In this document: positions 8,521-16,843 of the stretch, piece after piece
Layout of the letters: every line of letters starts with the position of its first letter
Position numbering within the stretch: position 1 is the stretch's first letter
DNA from: Ruminococcus sp. YE71
GTDB lineage: Bacteria > Bacillota > Clostridia > Oscillospirales > Ruminococcaceae
Assembly: GCF_900119155.1 (NCBI RefSeq)
Contig: NZ_FPIR01000010.1
Coordinates: 74,786-138,785, forward strand
Length of the DNA: 64,000 nucleotides
Direction of reading: 5' to 3'
Program-made: the position numbers and the translations under genes
Notes under the pieces: model-generated
The model's database searches: none
The model's input: the letters and a program-made list of their open reading frames with translations, nothing else
Told to the model about the DNA's origin: nothing

Positions 8521-9264
8521 ATGAAACTGAAAAAGTCTATCGCATTTCTCGCAGCTCTTACTTTCGCAGTGACCGCTTTCGTTGGCTGCGGCGAAAAGGA
8601 AGATAAGGACGAAGACAAGGATTCCAAGACCACTTCCGCAGCTGCTGAGTCCAAGGAAGAGACCAAGGAAGAGGCAAGCTCCGAGGATGCCGCTGCTGAC
8701 ACTTCTTCCGAAGAGACAGGCGACGCTTCTGCTGACGCTTCCGCTGACGACGCTTCTTCCGAAGAGGCTGTAACCAGCACCGCTGACGATTCCATGGATC
8801 TTTCCGCTATGTTCAATGAGGTAACTATGCCTGCAACCGACGCTGCTGACTCTGCTGAGGCTGACTTCGTAGGCAAGTGGGAGTGCTACTGCATGGGCGC
8901 TGAGGGCGCAGCTTACGACTCCATCATGGGTATGCCTCTCTACGCTATGATCCACATCGAGATCAAGGCTGACGGTACAGGCGAAGTTGCAAGCCTTTCC
9001 GGCGCTGACGCTTCGGCTCCCGACGTTACCACTCTGACCTGGAAGTACGATTCCAACGGCATCACCGTTGATTCCGACGGCGAGACCCTCAAGGGCGTTA
9101 TCACTTCCGAGGGCTACCTGCTCTTCACCTCTGAGGACAGCAGCGACGTTACTCAGCTCTTCCTGAAGAAGGTTGACGAGTACACCGAGTTCGATATGGA
9201 ATCATTCACCAACGATATTGCTGCTAGCTTCGGCATCGAGTCTGACGCTGCAACCGCAGAATAA
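8521..9264 (+). CDS. Secreted lipoprotein with a long acidic Ser/Glu/Ala linker
   Basis: Protein of 247 residues. The ATG at 8521 follows AAGGAG and gives a lipoprotein signal peptide with the lipobox FVGC, so the protein should be tethered to the outer face of the membrane. Residues about 22-105 are a low-complexity linker rich in E, D, S, A and T. The C-terminal half (about 118-225) is a compact beta-rich domain (VGKWECYCMG, IEIKADGTGEVAS, GVITSEGYLLFTS) of the lipocalin-like or DUF-type fold common in clostridial lipoproteins. It lies between a response regulator and a histidine kinase, ten bases before the kinase start. Confidence 0.8.
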   Translation: MKLKKSIAFLAALTFAVTAFVGCGEKEDKDEDKDSKTTSAAAESKEETKEEASSEDAAADTSSEETGDASADASADDASSEEAVTSTADDSMDLSAMFNEVTMPATDAADSAEADFVGKWECYCMGAEGAAYDSIMGMPLYAMIHIEIKADGTGEVASLSGADASAPDVTTLTWKYDSNGITVDSDGETLKGVITSEGYLLFTSEDSSDVTQLFLKKVDEYTEFDMESFTNDIAASFGIESDAATAE

Positions 9265-9274
9265 TAGACGGTAA

Positions 9275-10123
9275 ATGCTCCGAAAGACCTTTTTGCTCAA
9301 GCGGCAGCTGAGAAAACTGGCTCTCGAGATCGACCGTGCCCGTGAAATGGGTTACGACCGTCAGGTGAGAGTACAGCTTATCGACGACGACCTCATAGAG
9401 CTTGCGGCTGCGATAAACCGCTCGCTCGACCGCCAGAAACAGCTCAAATTTGAAGCCGAGGCTGCCGAACAAAGCCTCAGACGGTCGGTGTCCGACATCG
9501 CTCACGACATCAGAACGCCGCTTGCAGTCATAAAAGGCGACCTACAGCTTATCGAGCGCTCGGGTGCGCTCACGGGTGAGCTGAAAGACTACCTTGACAC
9601 CTGTCTCGAAAAGACCGAGACGCTGAAAGAAATGACCGACCGCTTTTTCGAGCTCGCAGTGCTCGAAAGCAGCACCGAGCCTATCCGCCTCAGACGCATC
9701 GACCTGACCTCCGCGATGATGGAGTTCATACTCGAAAATGAGGGCAGGATACGGATGGCAGGAATCGAGCCCGAGATCTCGCTCCCCTCAAAATCGGTCT
9801 TTATCAGCGCCGACCCGCAGATGCTCGGGCGTATGCTCGGCAATCTTCTCGGCAACGCGCTGAAATACTCGGACGGCGACCTGAAACTCGCCGTTACAGA
9901 GGACGGCTGCGTCCGCTTCGCAAACAGCGTCAGCGGCAGTATCCCCGACACCGAACGATTGTTCGACCGCAGCTACCGCGCCGACAGTTCGCGCAGCGGC
10001 GGAGGTGCAGGGCTGGGGCTCTACATCGTCAGGATACTCGCAGAAAAGCAGAACGCCGAGGTGGCGGCATCGCTCGATGGCAGCACCATTGAGATAAGCG
10101 TAAGGTTTAAGGTATCGGAATAA
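9275..10123 (+). CDS. Histidine kinase without membrane segments
   Basis: Protein of 282 residues. It has the H-box SVSDIAHDIRTPL (phospho-accepting His77), the N-box NLLGNALKYS and the G-box GGGAGLGLYIV, so the dimerisation and ATPase domains are complete. The first 70 residues are charged and helical, with no transmembrane helix or recognisable sensor domain. It must be cytoplasmic or rely on a partner for input. The ATG at 9275 has only a weak ribosome site, consistent with coupling to the lipoprotein gene ending ten bases earlier. The likely target is the regulator at 7596. It is closed by a terminator. Confidence 0.88.
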   Translation: MLRKTFLLKRQLRKLALEIDRAREMGYDRQVRVQLIDDDLIELAAAINRSLDRQKQLKFEAEAAEQSLRRSVSDIAHDIRTPLAVIKGDLQLIERSGALTGELKDYLDTCLEKTETLKEMTDRFFELAVLESSTEPIRLRRIDLTSAMMEFILENEGRIRMAGIEPEISLPSKSVFISADPQMLGRMLGNLLGNALKYSDGDLKLAVTEDGCVRFANSVSGSIPDTERLFDRSYRADSSRSGGGAGLGLYIVRILAEKQNAEVAASLDGSTIEISVRFKVSE

Positions 10124-10130
10124 AAAAACA

Positions 10131-10163
10131 GCCTGTCGTTCCTTTCGGAGCGGCAGGTTTTTT
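10131..10163 (+). terminator. Terminator of the kinase gene
   Basis: CCTGTCGTTCC and GGAGCGGCAGG pair (with G-U pairs) and are followed by a run of six T. Confidence 0.8.
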
Positions 10164-10182
10164 GCGGTCTTAGAAACATGAA

Positions 10183-10216
10183 AGCCTGTCGTCCGTGAAC
10201 GGCAGGCTTGTTTTAT
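10183..10216. terminator. Hairpin between convergent kinase and ktrA genes
   Basis: AGCCTGTCGT and ACGGCAGGCT form a 10-bp stem, followed by TGTTTTATTA. It abuts the ktrA stop, so it may work in either direction. Its stem repeats the terminator just upstream, which suggests a local duplication. Confidence 0.65.
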
Positions 10217-10863
10217 TACTTGAGCAGCTTCTTGATGGACTCCTTCGTGCCGAGAACGAGTATCTTCTCGCCCTGAGCGAAACGGTGGTCGGGGCCAGGC
10301 AGAGCGTCGAACTGACGGTCGGACTTTATCGCCAGAACGTTTACGTTGTACTTCTGACGGACGTTCTGCTCGATGATAGTCTTGCCGTACCAGCTTTCGG
10401 GCACGTTGACCTCGTAAAGCGCGTAGTCGTCGCTGAGCTTGAAGTAGTCGAAGATACCCTCCGACCCGAAACGCATCGCAAAGCGCTCCGCAGTCTCGCG
10501 CTCGGTATAGATGACCTCATCCGCGCCGTTTCTCAGCAGGAATTTCTTATGAATATCGCGGCTCGCACGCGCGAAAACGTAGTGCGCACCCATCTCCTTC
10601 AGCAGGCAGGTGGTCTCCAGCGAGCTCTGGAAGTTATCGCCTATCGCCACGATGCAGACGTCGAAGTTGTTCACGCCCAGCTCCTCAACGAACTGAGGGT
10701 CGGTAGCGTCGCCTATCTGCGCGTCAGTGACGTATTTGAGCGCGTCGTTCACGCGGTCCTCGTTGATGTCGATAGCGAGCACCTCGTTATTCTGCTTTGT
10801 CAATGTTTTTGCCATATGCTTGCCGAACCTTCCGAGTCCGACAATAAGAAATGAACGAGCCAT
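10216..10863 (-). CDS. ktrA: Potassium channel gating subunit KtrA (RCK protein)
   Basis: Cytoplasmic regulatory subunit of the Ktr potassium uptake system, 215 residues. The RCK-N (TrkA-N) domain shows the Rossmann motif LIVGLGRFGKHMA and the acidic end of strand two (VLAIDIN). The RCK-C (TrkA-C) domain begins about residue 135, with VPESWYGKTIIEQNVRQKYNVNVLAIKS. I start at the second ATG, 10863, because GGAGGAAAGTG lies before it. The channel gene ktrB is upstream on the same strand, but 279 bases away because a dispersed repeat sits between them. Confidence 0.93.
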   Translation of the reverse strand: MARSFLIVGLGRFGKHMAKTLTKQNNEVLAIDINEDRVNDALKYVTDAQIGDATDPQFVEELGVNNFDVCIVAIGDNFQSSLETTCLLKEMGAHYVFARASRDIHKKFLLRNGADEVIYTERETAERFAMRFGSEGIFDYFKLSDDYALYEVNVPESWYGKTIIEQNVRQKYNVNVLAIKSDRQFDALPGPDHRFAQGEKILVLGTKESIKKLLK

Positions 10864-10895
10864 TTCACTTTCCTCCATTAAGTTTATTTACTTTG

Positions 10896-11105
10896 TGCGG
10901 GTATTAGCCGGGGGAAACCTTTCTGAAGAAAGGTTCTCCCCCGGCCCCCCTTCCAAAGACTTTTAATATGTTGTTCGTTTGTTGTGGTCGGTAAGATAGT
11001 CCCTTGACATTTCAAGAGAGACCGTCTGAAAAACACACACAATGATGCGTTAACCACCATTGAACGTCTTTTTGCAGGCAGAAGCTATCTATGAGTAGAC
11101 GACCA
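10896..11105 (+). repeat. Dispersed MITE-like repeat, family A copy 1
   Basis: Begins TGCGGGT, then the AACCTTTC-TGAA-GAAAGGTT hairpin flanked by GGGGGA/TCCCCC, then CCAAAGACTTTTAATATG and the inner motif GAACGTCTTTTT. It is shared with copies at 22886, 44916, 46722 and 48234. The right end is missing. It occupies the gap between ktrB and ktrA, so its hairpin lies in the ktrA leader or in the ktrBA transcript. Confidence 0.85.
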
Positions 11106-11142
11106 ACACAAAATGGTGAAGACGTTCTACAGCCGTAGCATA

Positions 11143-12516
11143 TCAACCTACCATTATTTTTTCTTCGGGGAGCTGGGATCTTGCGTGGACGCCGCTTCCT
11201 GCGAGCGAGACGATGAAAGTCAGACCGCCGATTCGGCCGAAGAACATCACGAGCGTCACGATGAACACCGACCAGTGGGACATCTGGGACGAGATGCCCA
11301 TCGACAGACCGCAGGAGCTTATCGCCGACACCAGCTCGAACACCACAGGCGTGAGGTCGAGACCGTCGATAGCCGTGATAAATATTGCGCTGACCGTCAC
11401 CACGATAAGATACAGGGTAGTCACGCAGCAAGCGTTTCTGACCGTTTCCTCGTCGATACGCCGCCCGAACAGCTCAACGCTCTTGCGCTTTCTGAACACG
11501 CTGACGATGGTCATGACCATGACTGTAAAAGTAGTGGTCTTGATACCGCAGGCAGTCGAGCCGGGAGCTCCGCCCACGAACATGAACACAAGCATCATCA
11601 TGATAGTTGCGGGCTTCAGTTCGGCGCAGACCAGCGGCGCAAAGCCCGCGTCGCGTCCCGAGGTCACAAGCATCGAGGACACGAGCACCTTATCGCCGAT
11701 GTGGTCAAGGTCGCGAAGGGTGTTGTTCCACTCAAGAAACAGCATCACGAGAAGTCCCACAATGTAGAAAATGAGCGTTATCACAAGGATTATCTTGCTT
11801 TGCAGGCGGTACTTTTTAAAGTGCAGCTTGTTAGTCCTGATGTCGTCCCAGGTCAGGTAGCCGATACCGCCGATGTTCAGCAGGATTATCAGCGTGAGGT
11901 TCACCAGCAGGTCGGTGCGGACGGTTATCATCGAGCTGCCGGGCTCGAATCTGCCCATCAGGTCGATACCTGCCGTACAGAACGCCGAGATGGAGTGGAA
12001 GAGCGCGTAGAAAACGCCCAGCCCGAGCCCCAGCTTCGGCACGTAGTGGAAAGCGAGCAGCAGCGTGCCCACACCCTCAAAGATGATAGTACCCTCAAGG
12101 ATGAAGCGCGTCATCTTGACGATGCCGCCGCTGTTGATCCCGCTGACCGATTCGCGCATGGTAACGCGTTGTTTCAGACCTATTTTCCTGCTCGTGAATG
12201 ACAGAGCGAATATCGCCATCGACATGAAACCGATACCGCCTATCTGGATGATGACGAGTATCACAGCCTGCCCGAAAAGCGACCAGTGGGTGTACACATC
12301 GTAAAGCATCAGACCCGTACCGCTTAGGGCGGAAGTCGCGGTGTAACAGCACTCCAGGTAGTTGGTGAACTGCCGCTCTCGCGAGCTTACGGGAAACATA
12401 AGTACCAGCGCCCCGACCAGTATCAGCAGCAGATACCCCCAGACGAGGTACTGTGTGAAGGTGAGTTTTCTCTTGAAGGCGGTGAACTTATCTGCAATTC
12501 TTGAGACCTTTTCCAT
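11143..12516 (-). CDS. ktrB: Potassium channel subunit KtrB (TrkH family)
   Basis: Membrane protein of 457 residues with four M1-P-M2 repeats, typical of KtrB/TrkH. It brings K+ in across the membrane under control of KtrA. Selectivity-filter glycines are visible in ATSALSGTGLM (about 58-68), SISAFCTAGIDLMG, FVGGAPGSTACGIKTTT and AISSCGLSMG. The length equals that of KtrB proteins. It has its own consensus promoter on the minus strand. The partner gene ktrA lies downstream beyond a repeat element. Confidence 0.93.
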   Translation of the reverse strand: MEKVSRIADKFTAFKRKLTFTQYLVWGYLLLILVGALVLMFPVSSRERQFTNYLECCYTATSALSGTGLMLYDVYTHWSLFGQAVILVIIQIGGIGFMSMAIFALSFTSRKIGLKQRVTMRESVSGINSGGIVKMTRFILEGTIIFEGVGTLLLAFHYVPKLGLGLGVFYALFHSISAFCTAGIDLMGRFEPGSSMITVRTDLLVNLTLIILLNIGGIGYLTWDDIRTNKLHFKKYRLQSKIILVITLIFYIVGLLVMLFLEWNNTLRDLDHIGDKVLVSSMLVTSGRDAGFAPLVCAELKPATIMMMLVFMFVGGAPGSTACGIKTTTFTVMVMTIVSVFRKRKSVELFGRRIDEETVRNACCVTTLYLIVVTVSAIFITAIDGLDLTPVVFELVSAISSCGLSMGISSQMSHWSVFIVTLVMFFGRIGGLTFIVSLAGSGVHARSQLPEEKIMVG

Positions 12517-12584
12517 AAATCTCTTTTCTCTTTTCGCAACTTTCTTTCATTATAGTGTAAATTAGTGTATAATCGTTCCTCATA

Positions 12585-12613
12585 ATTATACACCCGAGAG
12601 GCGGAAATGTCAA
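12585..12613 (-). promoter_or_regulatory. Consensus sigma-A promoter of ktrB
   Basis: On the minus strand TTGACA (12613-12608), 17-base spacer, TATAAT (12590-12585), about 70 bases before the ktrB start. Confidence 0.85.
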
Positions 12614-12689
12614 GCATTTAACCGTTTCTTAACGAAAAATAGAGACTGGCATAATAAATCCACTGTCCTGCCGCCTCGGGCGGATTTTA

Positions 12690-12838
12690 TTACAGAAAAG
12701 TTACAGGAAAATATTTGGACTGTTGAAAAAATCGGCTCCAAACGCAAAAAAATGTTGAAAACCCTGTTGAAACTGTTAAAAACTCACGCTATAAACGCTT
12801 TTTTAAACATCAGGGTTTTCAAACAACAGTTTAAAGTC
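12690..12838. repeat. Structured intergenic element, copy A
   Basis: Part of a 720-base gene-free region. TTACAGAAAAGTTACAG is followed by AATATT, several GTTGAAA words and CTGTTGAAACTGTTAAAAAC. The arms 12755-12766 (TTGAAAACCCTG) and 12811-12822 (CAGGGTTTTCAA) are perfect 12-bp complements. AAACTGTT inside the loop also matches AACAGTTT just outside, giving a possible pseudoknot or switch. A similar copy lies at 12971-13120. I find no coding potential and no DnaA boxes. Confidence 0.7.
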
Positions 12839-12970
12839 CCCCTACAGGGACAGTTGAAAACCTTCCGAAAGTGTGAACAATTTTCTAAAAGTACAGAAAA
12901 TCGGCGTTTTCAGCGTGTTTTTGCCCAAAAACCAATTTTTTCGCACAGAAAATGCCATGTAACCTCACGG

Positions 12971-13120
12971 TTACGAAAGAGTTACAGCCAAATATTCGTA
13001 CAGTTGAGAAACTCTTTGAATGATCCAAATAATGTTGAAAAAGCTGTTGAAACTGTTAAAAACCCATGCAAATAAACACTATTTTGATTCAACAGCTTTC
13101 AAAAGGCTGTTGAAAAGTCC
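12971..13120. repeat. Structured intergenic element, copy B
   Basis: Aligns with copy A from its TTACGAAAGAGTTACAG start through the shared word CTGTTGAAACTGTTAAAAAC to TTGAAAAGTCC. Its arms 13035-13051 and 13088-13102 pair over 15 bp with a two-base bulge. The pairing bases differ from copy A (AGCTG/CAGCT against CCCTG/CAGGG) but complementarity is kept, which argues for a selected structure. The stretch 12839-12970 between the copies holds nothing I recognise. Confidence 0.7.
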
Positions 13121-13171
13121 GTATTTTCACCCCCACTGTAATTTCTTTGTAACCAAATCCGTAACCGTTTC

Positions 13172-13200
13172 TTGACAACGCAAAGATAACCTGTTATAAT
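13172..13200 (+). promoter_or_regulatory. Consensus promoter of the amidohydrolase gene
   Basis: TTGACA at 13172-13177, 17-base spacer, TATAAT at 13195-13200, 38 bases before the start. Confidence 0.85.
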
Positions 13201-13238
13201 AGAAATATAAAAATTATTTTTAGAAAACGGTGATATAT

Positions 13239-14513
13239 ATGATAAGGATCAAAAATGCACTCGTAATGCCCATGACAGACGGCATAGCTATCGAAAAGGG
13301 CGAGGTTTGGACAGAGGGTGACAAGGTCGCATTCGTCGGTCAGCCAGACGCGAAAAAGTTCGCAGACACGCGGTTTGAGCGCGAGATCGACGCTGACGGC
13401 GGACTCGTGATGCCCTCCTTCAAGAACGCGCACACCCACTCTGCGATGACCTTCCTGCGCTCCTACGCCGACGACCTCCCGCTTCAGGAATGGCTTTTCA
13501 ACAAAATTTTCCCGATGGAAGCGAAGCTGACGGGCGACCACATCTACTGGCTCTCAAAGCTGGCGATCCTCGAATACCTCACAAGCGGCGTGACAGCCTC
13601 CTTCGATATGTATTTCGAGCCCGACGCTTACGTGAAAGCCAACATCGAGAGCGGTTTCCGCACAGTGCTCTGCGGCTCGATAGCGGGCGAACCCTCGAAC
13701 CTCGACAGGCTCGACGGCTATATGCAGAAATTCAACGGCATCAGCCCCCTCATCAGCTACAGACTCGGTTTCCACGCCGAGTACACCGCAAGCTACGAAC
13801 TGCTCGAAGGCATGGCCGAACTCGCGAAGAAATACCGTCAGGGCGTCTCCACCCACAACTCCGAGACCGCCAAGGAAGTCCGCGAGTGTATTGAAAAATA
13901 CGGCAAGACCCCGACCGAACTGTTCGACAGTCTGGGGCTGTTCGAGTTCGGAGGAAGCAGCTTCCACTGCGTTCACCTGTCGGATAACGACATCAGCATT
14001 TTCCGCGACAGAGGGCTGTACGCGGTCACCTGCCCGGGCTCGAATTCAAAGCTGGCGAGCGGTATCGCACCCATCGTGAAGATGCACGACGCAGGCGTGA
14101 AACTGGCGGTCGGCACCGACGGACCTTCCTCCAATAACTGCCTCGATATGTTCCGCGAGATGTTCCTCATGACCGCGCTCCAGAAGCTGAAACTGGACGA
14201 CGCGGCGGCGTGCCCTGCCCAGTGGGTGCTGGAAGCTGCGACGACAGGTTCGGCGCACGCGATGGGACTTGAGGACTGCGATAACCTTGCTGAGGGCAAG
14301 CAGGCAGACCTCATCATCATCGACCTGAATCAGCCGAATATGCAGCCGCTGAATTCGATCGCGAATAATATAGTATATAGCGGCAGTAAGCAGAATGTGA
14401 TGCTGACGATGTGTGCAGGTAAAGTCCTGTATGAACGCGGCGAATTCAACATAGGCACAGACCCCCGCGAGATCTACGCAAAAGCCAACGAGATCATAAC
14501 CTCAATGAGCTAA
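13239..14513 (+). CDS. mtaD: Amidohydrolase, MTA/SAH deaminase type
   Basis: Protein of 424 residues of the metal-dependent amidohydrolase superfamily, closest to the methylthioadenosine / S-adenosylhomocysteine deaminases. These enzymes replace the adenine 6-amino group by oxygen and release ammonia in the cytoplasm. Metal ligands are visible in KNAHTHSAM (His65, His67), in HAEYTAS and HNSET further on, and in VGTDGPSSNN (metal Asp). The C-terminal beta-domain has the usual GKQADLIIIDL. The ATG at 13239 follows GGTGAT; a GTG nine bases earlier is an alternative. It is monocistronic. The substrate could be another aminated purine or pterin. Confidence 0.85.
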   Translation: MIRIKNALVMPMTDGIAIEKGEVWTEGDKVAFVGQPDAKKFADTRFEREIDADGGLVMPSFKNAHTHSAMTFLRSYADDLPLQEWLFNKIFPMEAKLTGDHIYWLSKLAILEYLTSGVTASFDMYFEPDAYVKANIESGFRTVLCGSIAGEPSNLDRLDGYMQKFNGISPLISYRLGFHAEYTASYELLEGMAELAKKYRQGVSTHNSETAKEVRECIEKYGKTPTELFDSLGLFEFGGSSFHCVHLSDNDISIFRDRGLYAVTCPGSNSKLASGIAPIVKMHDAGVKLAVGTDGPSSNNCLDMFREMFLMTALQKLKLDDAAACPAQWVLEAATTGSAHAMGLEDCDNLAEGKQADLIIIDLNQPNMQPLNSIANNIVYSGSKQNVMLTMCAGKVLYERGEFNIGTDPREIYAKANEIITSMS

Positions 14514-14547
14514 CGCCCCTTCCGAGCTCAAAATAAAAGACCAAAAC

Positions 14548-14690
14548 AAATGAGCTTCGATCCCGTGGGTCAAGCGCCACCGCGCTTGGCAGAGTCCAGA
14601 GGCGGCAGCCTTTGGTCAAGAGCCCGAGAGTGAAACTCTCGATTTCGCCAAAGGCGAAAAAGCCCCCCAAAAAAAAGCGTACGCCCGAAC
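14548..14690 (+). repeat. Dispersed intergenic repeat, family B copy 2
   Basis: Copy of the element at 4967-5100: CCACCGCG, TTTGGTCAAGAGC, GAGAGTGAAACTCTCG and TTTCGCCAAAGGCGAAA are kept. The two inverted arms make adjacent hairpins. It lies directly behind the amidohydrolase gene and may also end its transcript. Confidence 0.7.
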
Positions 14691-14946
14691 ATAAAATCGG
14701 CAAATCCCGAGAAAACGCCAAAAAAGTCGCAAACCAAAAGACCCAAACACATTATCAAGAACACATATGATTTGCCTATTTTATTTTGGCGAGAGAGCGC
14801 AAGCGATTCGAGCCAAACCCCCGAGCCGCTCGCCAAGAGCGGCAATAGACCCACACCCCCAAAACCACCCGAAAAACCGGCAAGAACCCCCGCAAAACAC
14901 CCCCGCAATTATTTTTGGATTTTTTATTAAAAGTAGAAAAAATACC
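14691..14946. other. C-rich gene-free stretch before rny
   Basis: Purine-poor and C-rich (many ACCCCC and AAAACC words), with a GGCGAG..CTCGCC inverted pair near 14790-14835. Weak open frames here have no ribosome site and look random. Together with the leader 14976-15199 this forms the long untranslated region ahead of RNase Y. Confidence 0.45.
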
Positions 14947-14975
14947 TTGACAAACGCAGGAAAATATTGTACAAT
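14947..14975 (+). promoter_or_regulatory. Promoter of rny
   Basis: TTGACA at 14947-14952, 17-base spacer, TACAAT at 14970-14975. The start codon is 225 bases further, so the mRNA has a long leader. Confidence 0.75.
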
Positions 14976-15199
14976 TAAATTATGCATTATGTTTTTTAAA
15001 ATATCGTGCCGCAGGTCAGACCTTGACGGCGTTTACGTTTTGATAAAATAAAAATGCTTGTATCTTTAAAATTTCATATGAGCGGAACATTAAGACTTTG
15101 AAACAGAGCGATCCGTAAACGCGAAAAAAACGCGCGGATACCGCAGAAAACAAAGCTCAGATGTGTTCCGTGCTTTCAGAGAAGGAGGAAGGCTATACA

Positions 15200-16777
15200 A
15201 TGGGAACATTTGGTGTAGTAGCACTCTGTTTCGCCATGCTTGTTATCGGCGCAGCCGCAGCCGGTTACATATTCTATAAGCAGGGCTTCAGCAAGGGTGT
15301 CGAATACCGCCGTACTACAGCCGAGGCAGCAATAGGTTCAGCCGAAAAGGAAGCCGAAAGACTGCTCGCCGAGGCTCAGAAAAACGCTGAGTACATCAAG
15401 AAGGAAAAACTCGTTGAGGCAAACGACCAGATCAACAAACAGCGCCAGGAAGCTGAAAAGGAGATCAAGGAACGCCGCGGCGAAGTGTCCAGACAGGAAC
15501 GCCGTCTGAATCAGAAGGAGGAATCTCTCGATAAGAAGATGAACTCCCTTGAGCGTAAGGAGGATCAGCTCCAGTCAAAGCTCAAAAAGGCAGACGATAA
15601 GATAGCCGAAGCTGAGAAGATCAAGGAAAGCCAGCAGGCAGAACTTGAAAGGATCTCTCAGTTCACCGTCGATCAGGCTAAGGAGTACCTGCTCGCAAGC
15701 CTCGACGACGAACTTACTCACGAAAAGGCCGTAAGGGTATCGGCTTACGAGGCACAGGTCAAGGAAGACTGCGAGGCAAAGGCAAGACAGTACATCTCTC
15801 TCGCGATCGCACGCTGCGCCGCAGATCAGGTATCCGAAGCCGCAGTTTCGGTGGTAACACTTCCCAACGATGACATGAAGGGTCGAATCATAGGACGCGA
15901 AGGCAGAAATATCCGCGCGATCGAGACCCTGACGGGAGCCGACCTTATTATCGACGATACGCCCGAGGCTATCACAGTTTCGTGCTTCGATCAGGTGCGC
16001 CGCGAGATCGCTCGCATAGCACTCGAAAAACTTATCGCAGACGGCAGGATCCATCCTACTCGTATCGAGGAGATGGTCGATAAGGCAAGACGCGAGGTTG
16101 AACACAGGATCAAGCAGGAGGGTGAGAGAGCCGTGATGGAAACAAACGTTCACGGACTTAATCACGAACTCGTGAAGCTGATAGGCAGACTCCGCTACAG
16201 GACAAGCTATCGCCAGAATGTTCTCGATCACTCGATCGAGGTTTCGCACCTGGCAGGAATGATGGCGTCCGAGCTGGGCGTTGACGCTAACCTTGCAAGA
16301 CGCGCAGGTCTCCTGCACGACGTGGGTAAGGCCCTGAGCTACGAGATCGAAGGTTCTCACGTTCAGATAGGCGTTGATGTCTGCAAGAGATATAAGGAAT
16401 CTCCCGAAGTGATCCACGCTATCGAGGCTCACCACGGCGACGTTGAAACACGCACCGTTGTGGCAGCTCTTGTACAGGCGGCTGACGCTATTTCGGCGGC
16501 AAGACCGGGCGCACGAAGCGAGAATTACGAAAACTACATCAAGAGACTTGAAAAACTCGAAGAGATCTGCTCCTCGTTTGACGGCGTAGAAAAGACTTAC
16601 GCTATCCAGGCAGGCAGAGAGGTCAGAGTTATGATCAAGCCCGAAAAGCTCAATGACGAAAAAATGGTGATCGTAGCAAGAGAGATCGCTAAGAAGATCG
16701 AAAACGAGATGAATTATCCGGGACAGATCAAGATCAATCTTATTCGCGAAAGCCGCGTCGTTGAATACGCAAAGTAA
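15200..16777 (+). CDS. rny: Ribonuclease Y
   Basis: Membrane-anchored endoribonuclease of 525 residues that starts mRNA decay in Firmicutes. In order: one N-terminal membrane helix (about 3-25), a long charged coiled coil (about 30-185), a KH RNA-binding domain ([19 protein letters not shown]) and an HD domain with [13 protein letters not shown], whose His-Asp pair binds the metal. The length matches the family. I start at 15200, after AAGGAGGAAGG, since the 13 codons upstream are not conserved-looking. A terminator follows at once. Confidence 0.96.
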   Translation: MGTFGVVALCFAMLVIGAAAAGYIFYKQGFSKGVEYRRTTAEAAIGSAEKEAERLLAEAQKNAEYIKKEKLVEANDQINKQRQEAEKEIKERRGEVSRQERRLNQKEESLDKKMNSLERKEDQLQSKLKKADDKIAEAEKIKESQQAELERISQFTVDQAKEYLLASLDDELTHEKAVRVSAYEAQVKEDCEAKARQYISLAIARCAADQVSEAAVSVVTLPNDDMKGRIIGREGRNIRAIETLTGADLIIDDTPEAITVSCFDQVRREIARIALEKLIADGRIHPTRIEEMVDKARREVEHRIKQEGERAVMETNVHGLNHELVKLIGRLRYRTSYRQNVLDHSIEVSHLAGMMASELGVDANLARRAGLLHDVGKALSYEIEGSHVQIGVDVCKRYKESPEVIHAIEAHHGDVETRTVVAALVQAADAISAARPGARSENYENYIKRLEKLEEICSSFDGVEKTYAIQAGREVRVMIKPEKLNDEKMVIVAREIAKKIENEMNYPGQIKINLIRESRVVEYAK

Positions 16778-16787
16778 AAAAAGTTAA

Positions 16788-16811
16788 GGGCGGACATAAG
16801 TCCGCTCTTTT
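16788..16811 (+). terminator. Terminator of rny
   Basis: GGGCGGAC and GTCCGCTC pair around ATAA, followed by TTTT. The next gene starts only 33 bases later, so some readthrough is likely. Confidence 0.8.
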
Positions 16812-16843
16812 CATTTGATTTATCCGACAGGAGTGAATTGAAT

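Noticed and set aside
10183..10216. REP-type repeat made by the two similar hairpins after the kinase gene
   Set aside because: Only two local copies with similar stems. They are better explained as terminators of convergent genes, one perhaps duplicated from the other.
11113..12201. Plus-strand open frame opposite ktrB, rich in His, Asp and Arg
   Set aside because: The composition is that of the complement of membrane-protein codons. KtrB on the minus strand is certain.
12640..13170. Replication origin in the AT-rich repeat region
   Set aside because: No TTATCCACA-type DnaA boxes and no dnaA, dnaN or gidA nearby. The repeats form hairpins instead.
14767..15051. Possible 94-residue protein before rny
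   Set aside because: No ribosome site, Pro/Lys-rich random composition, and it runs across the rny promoter.
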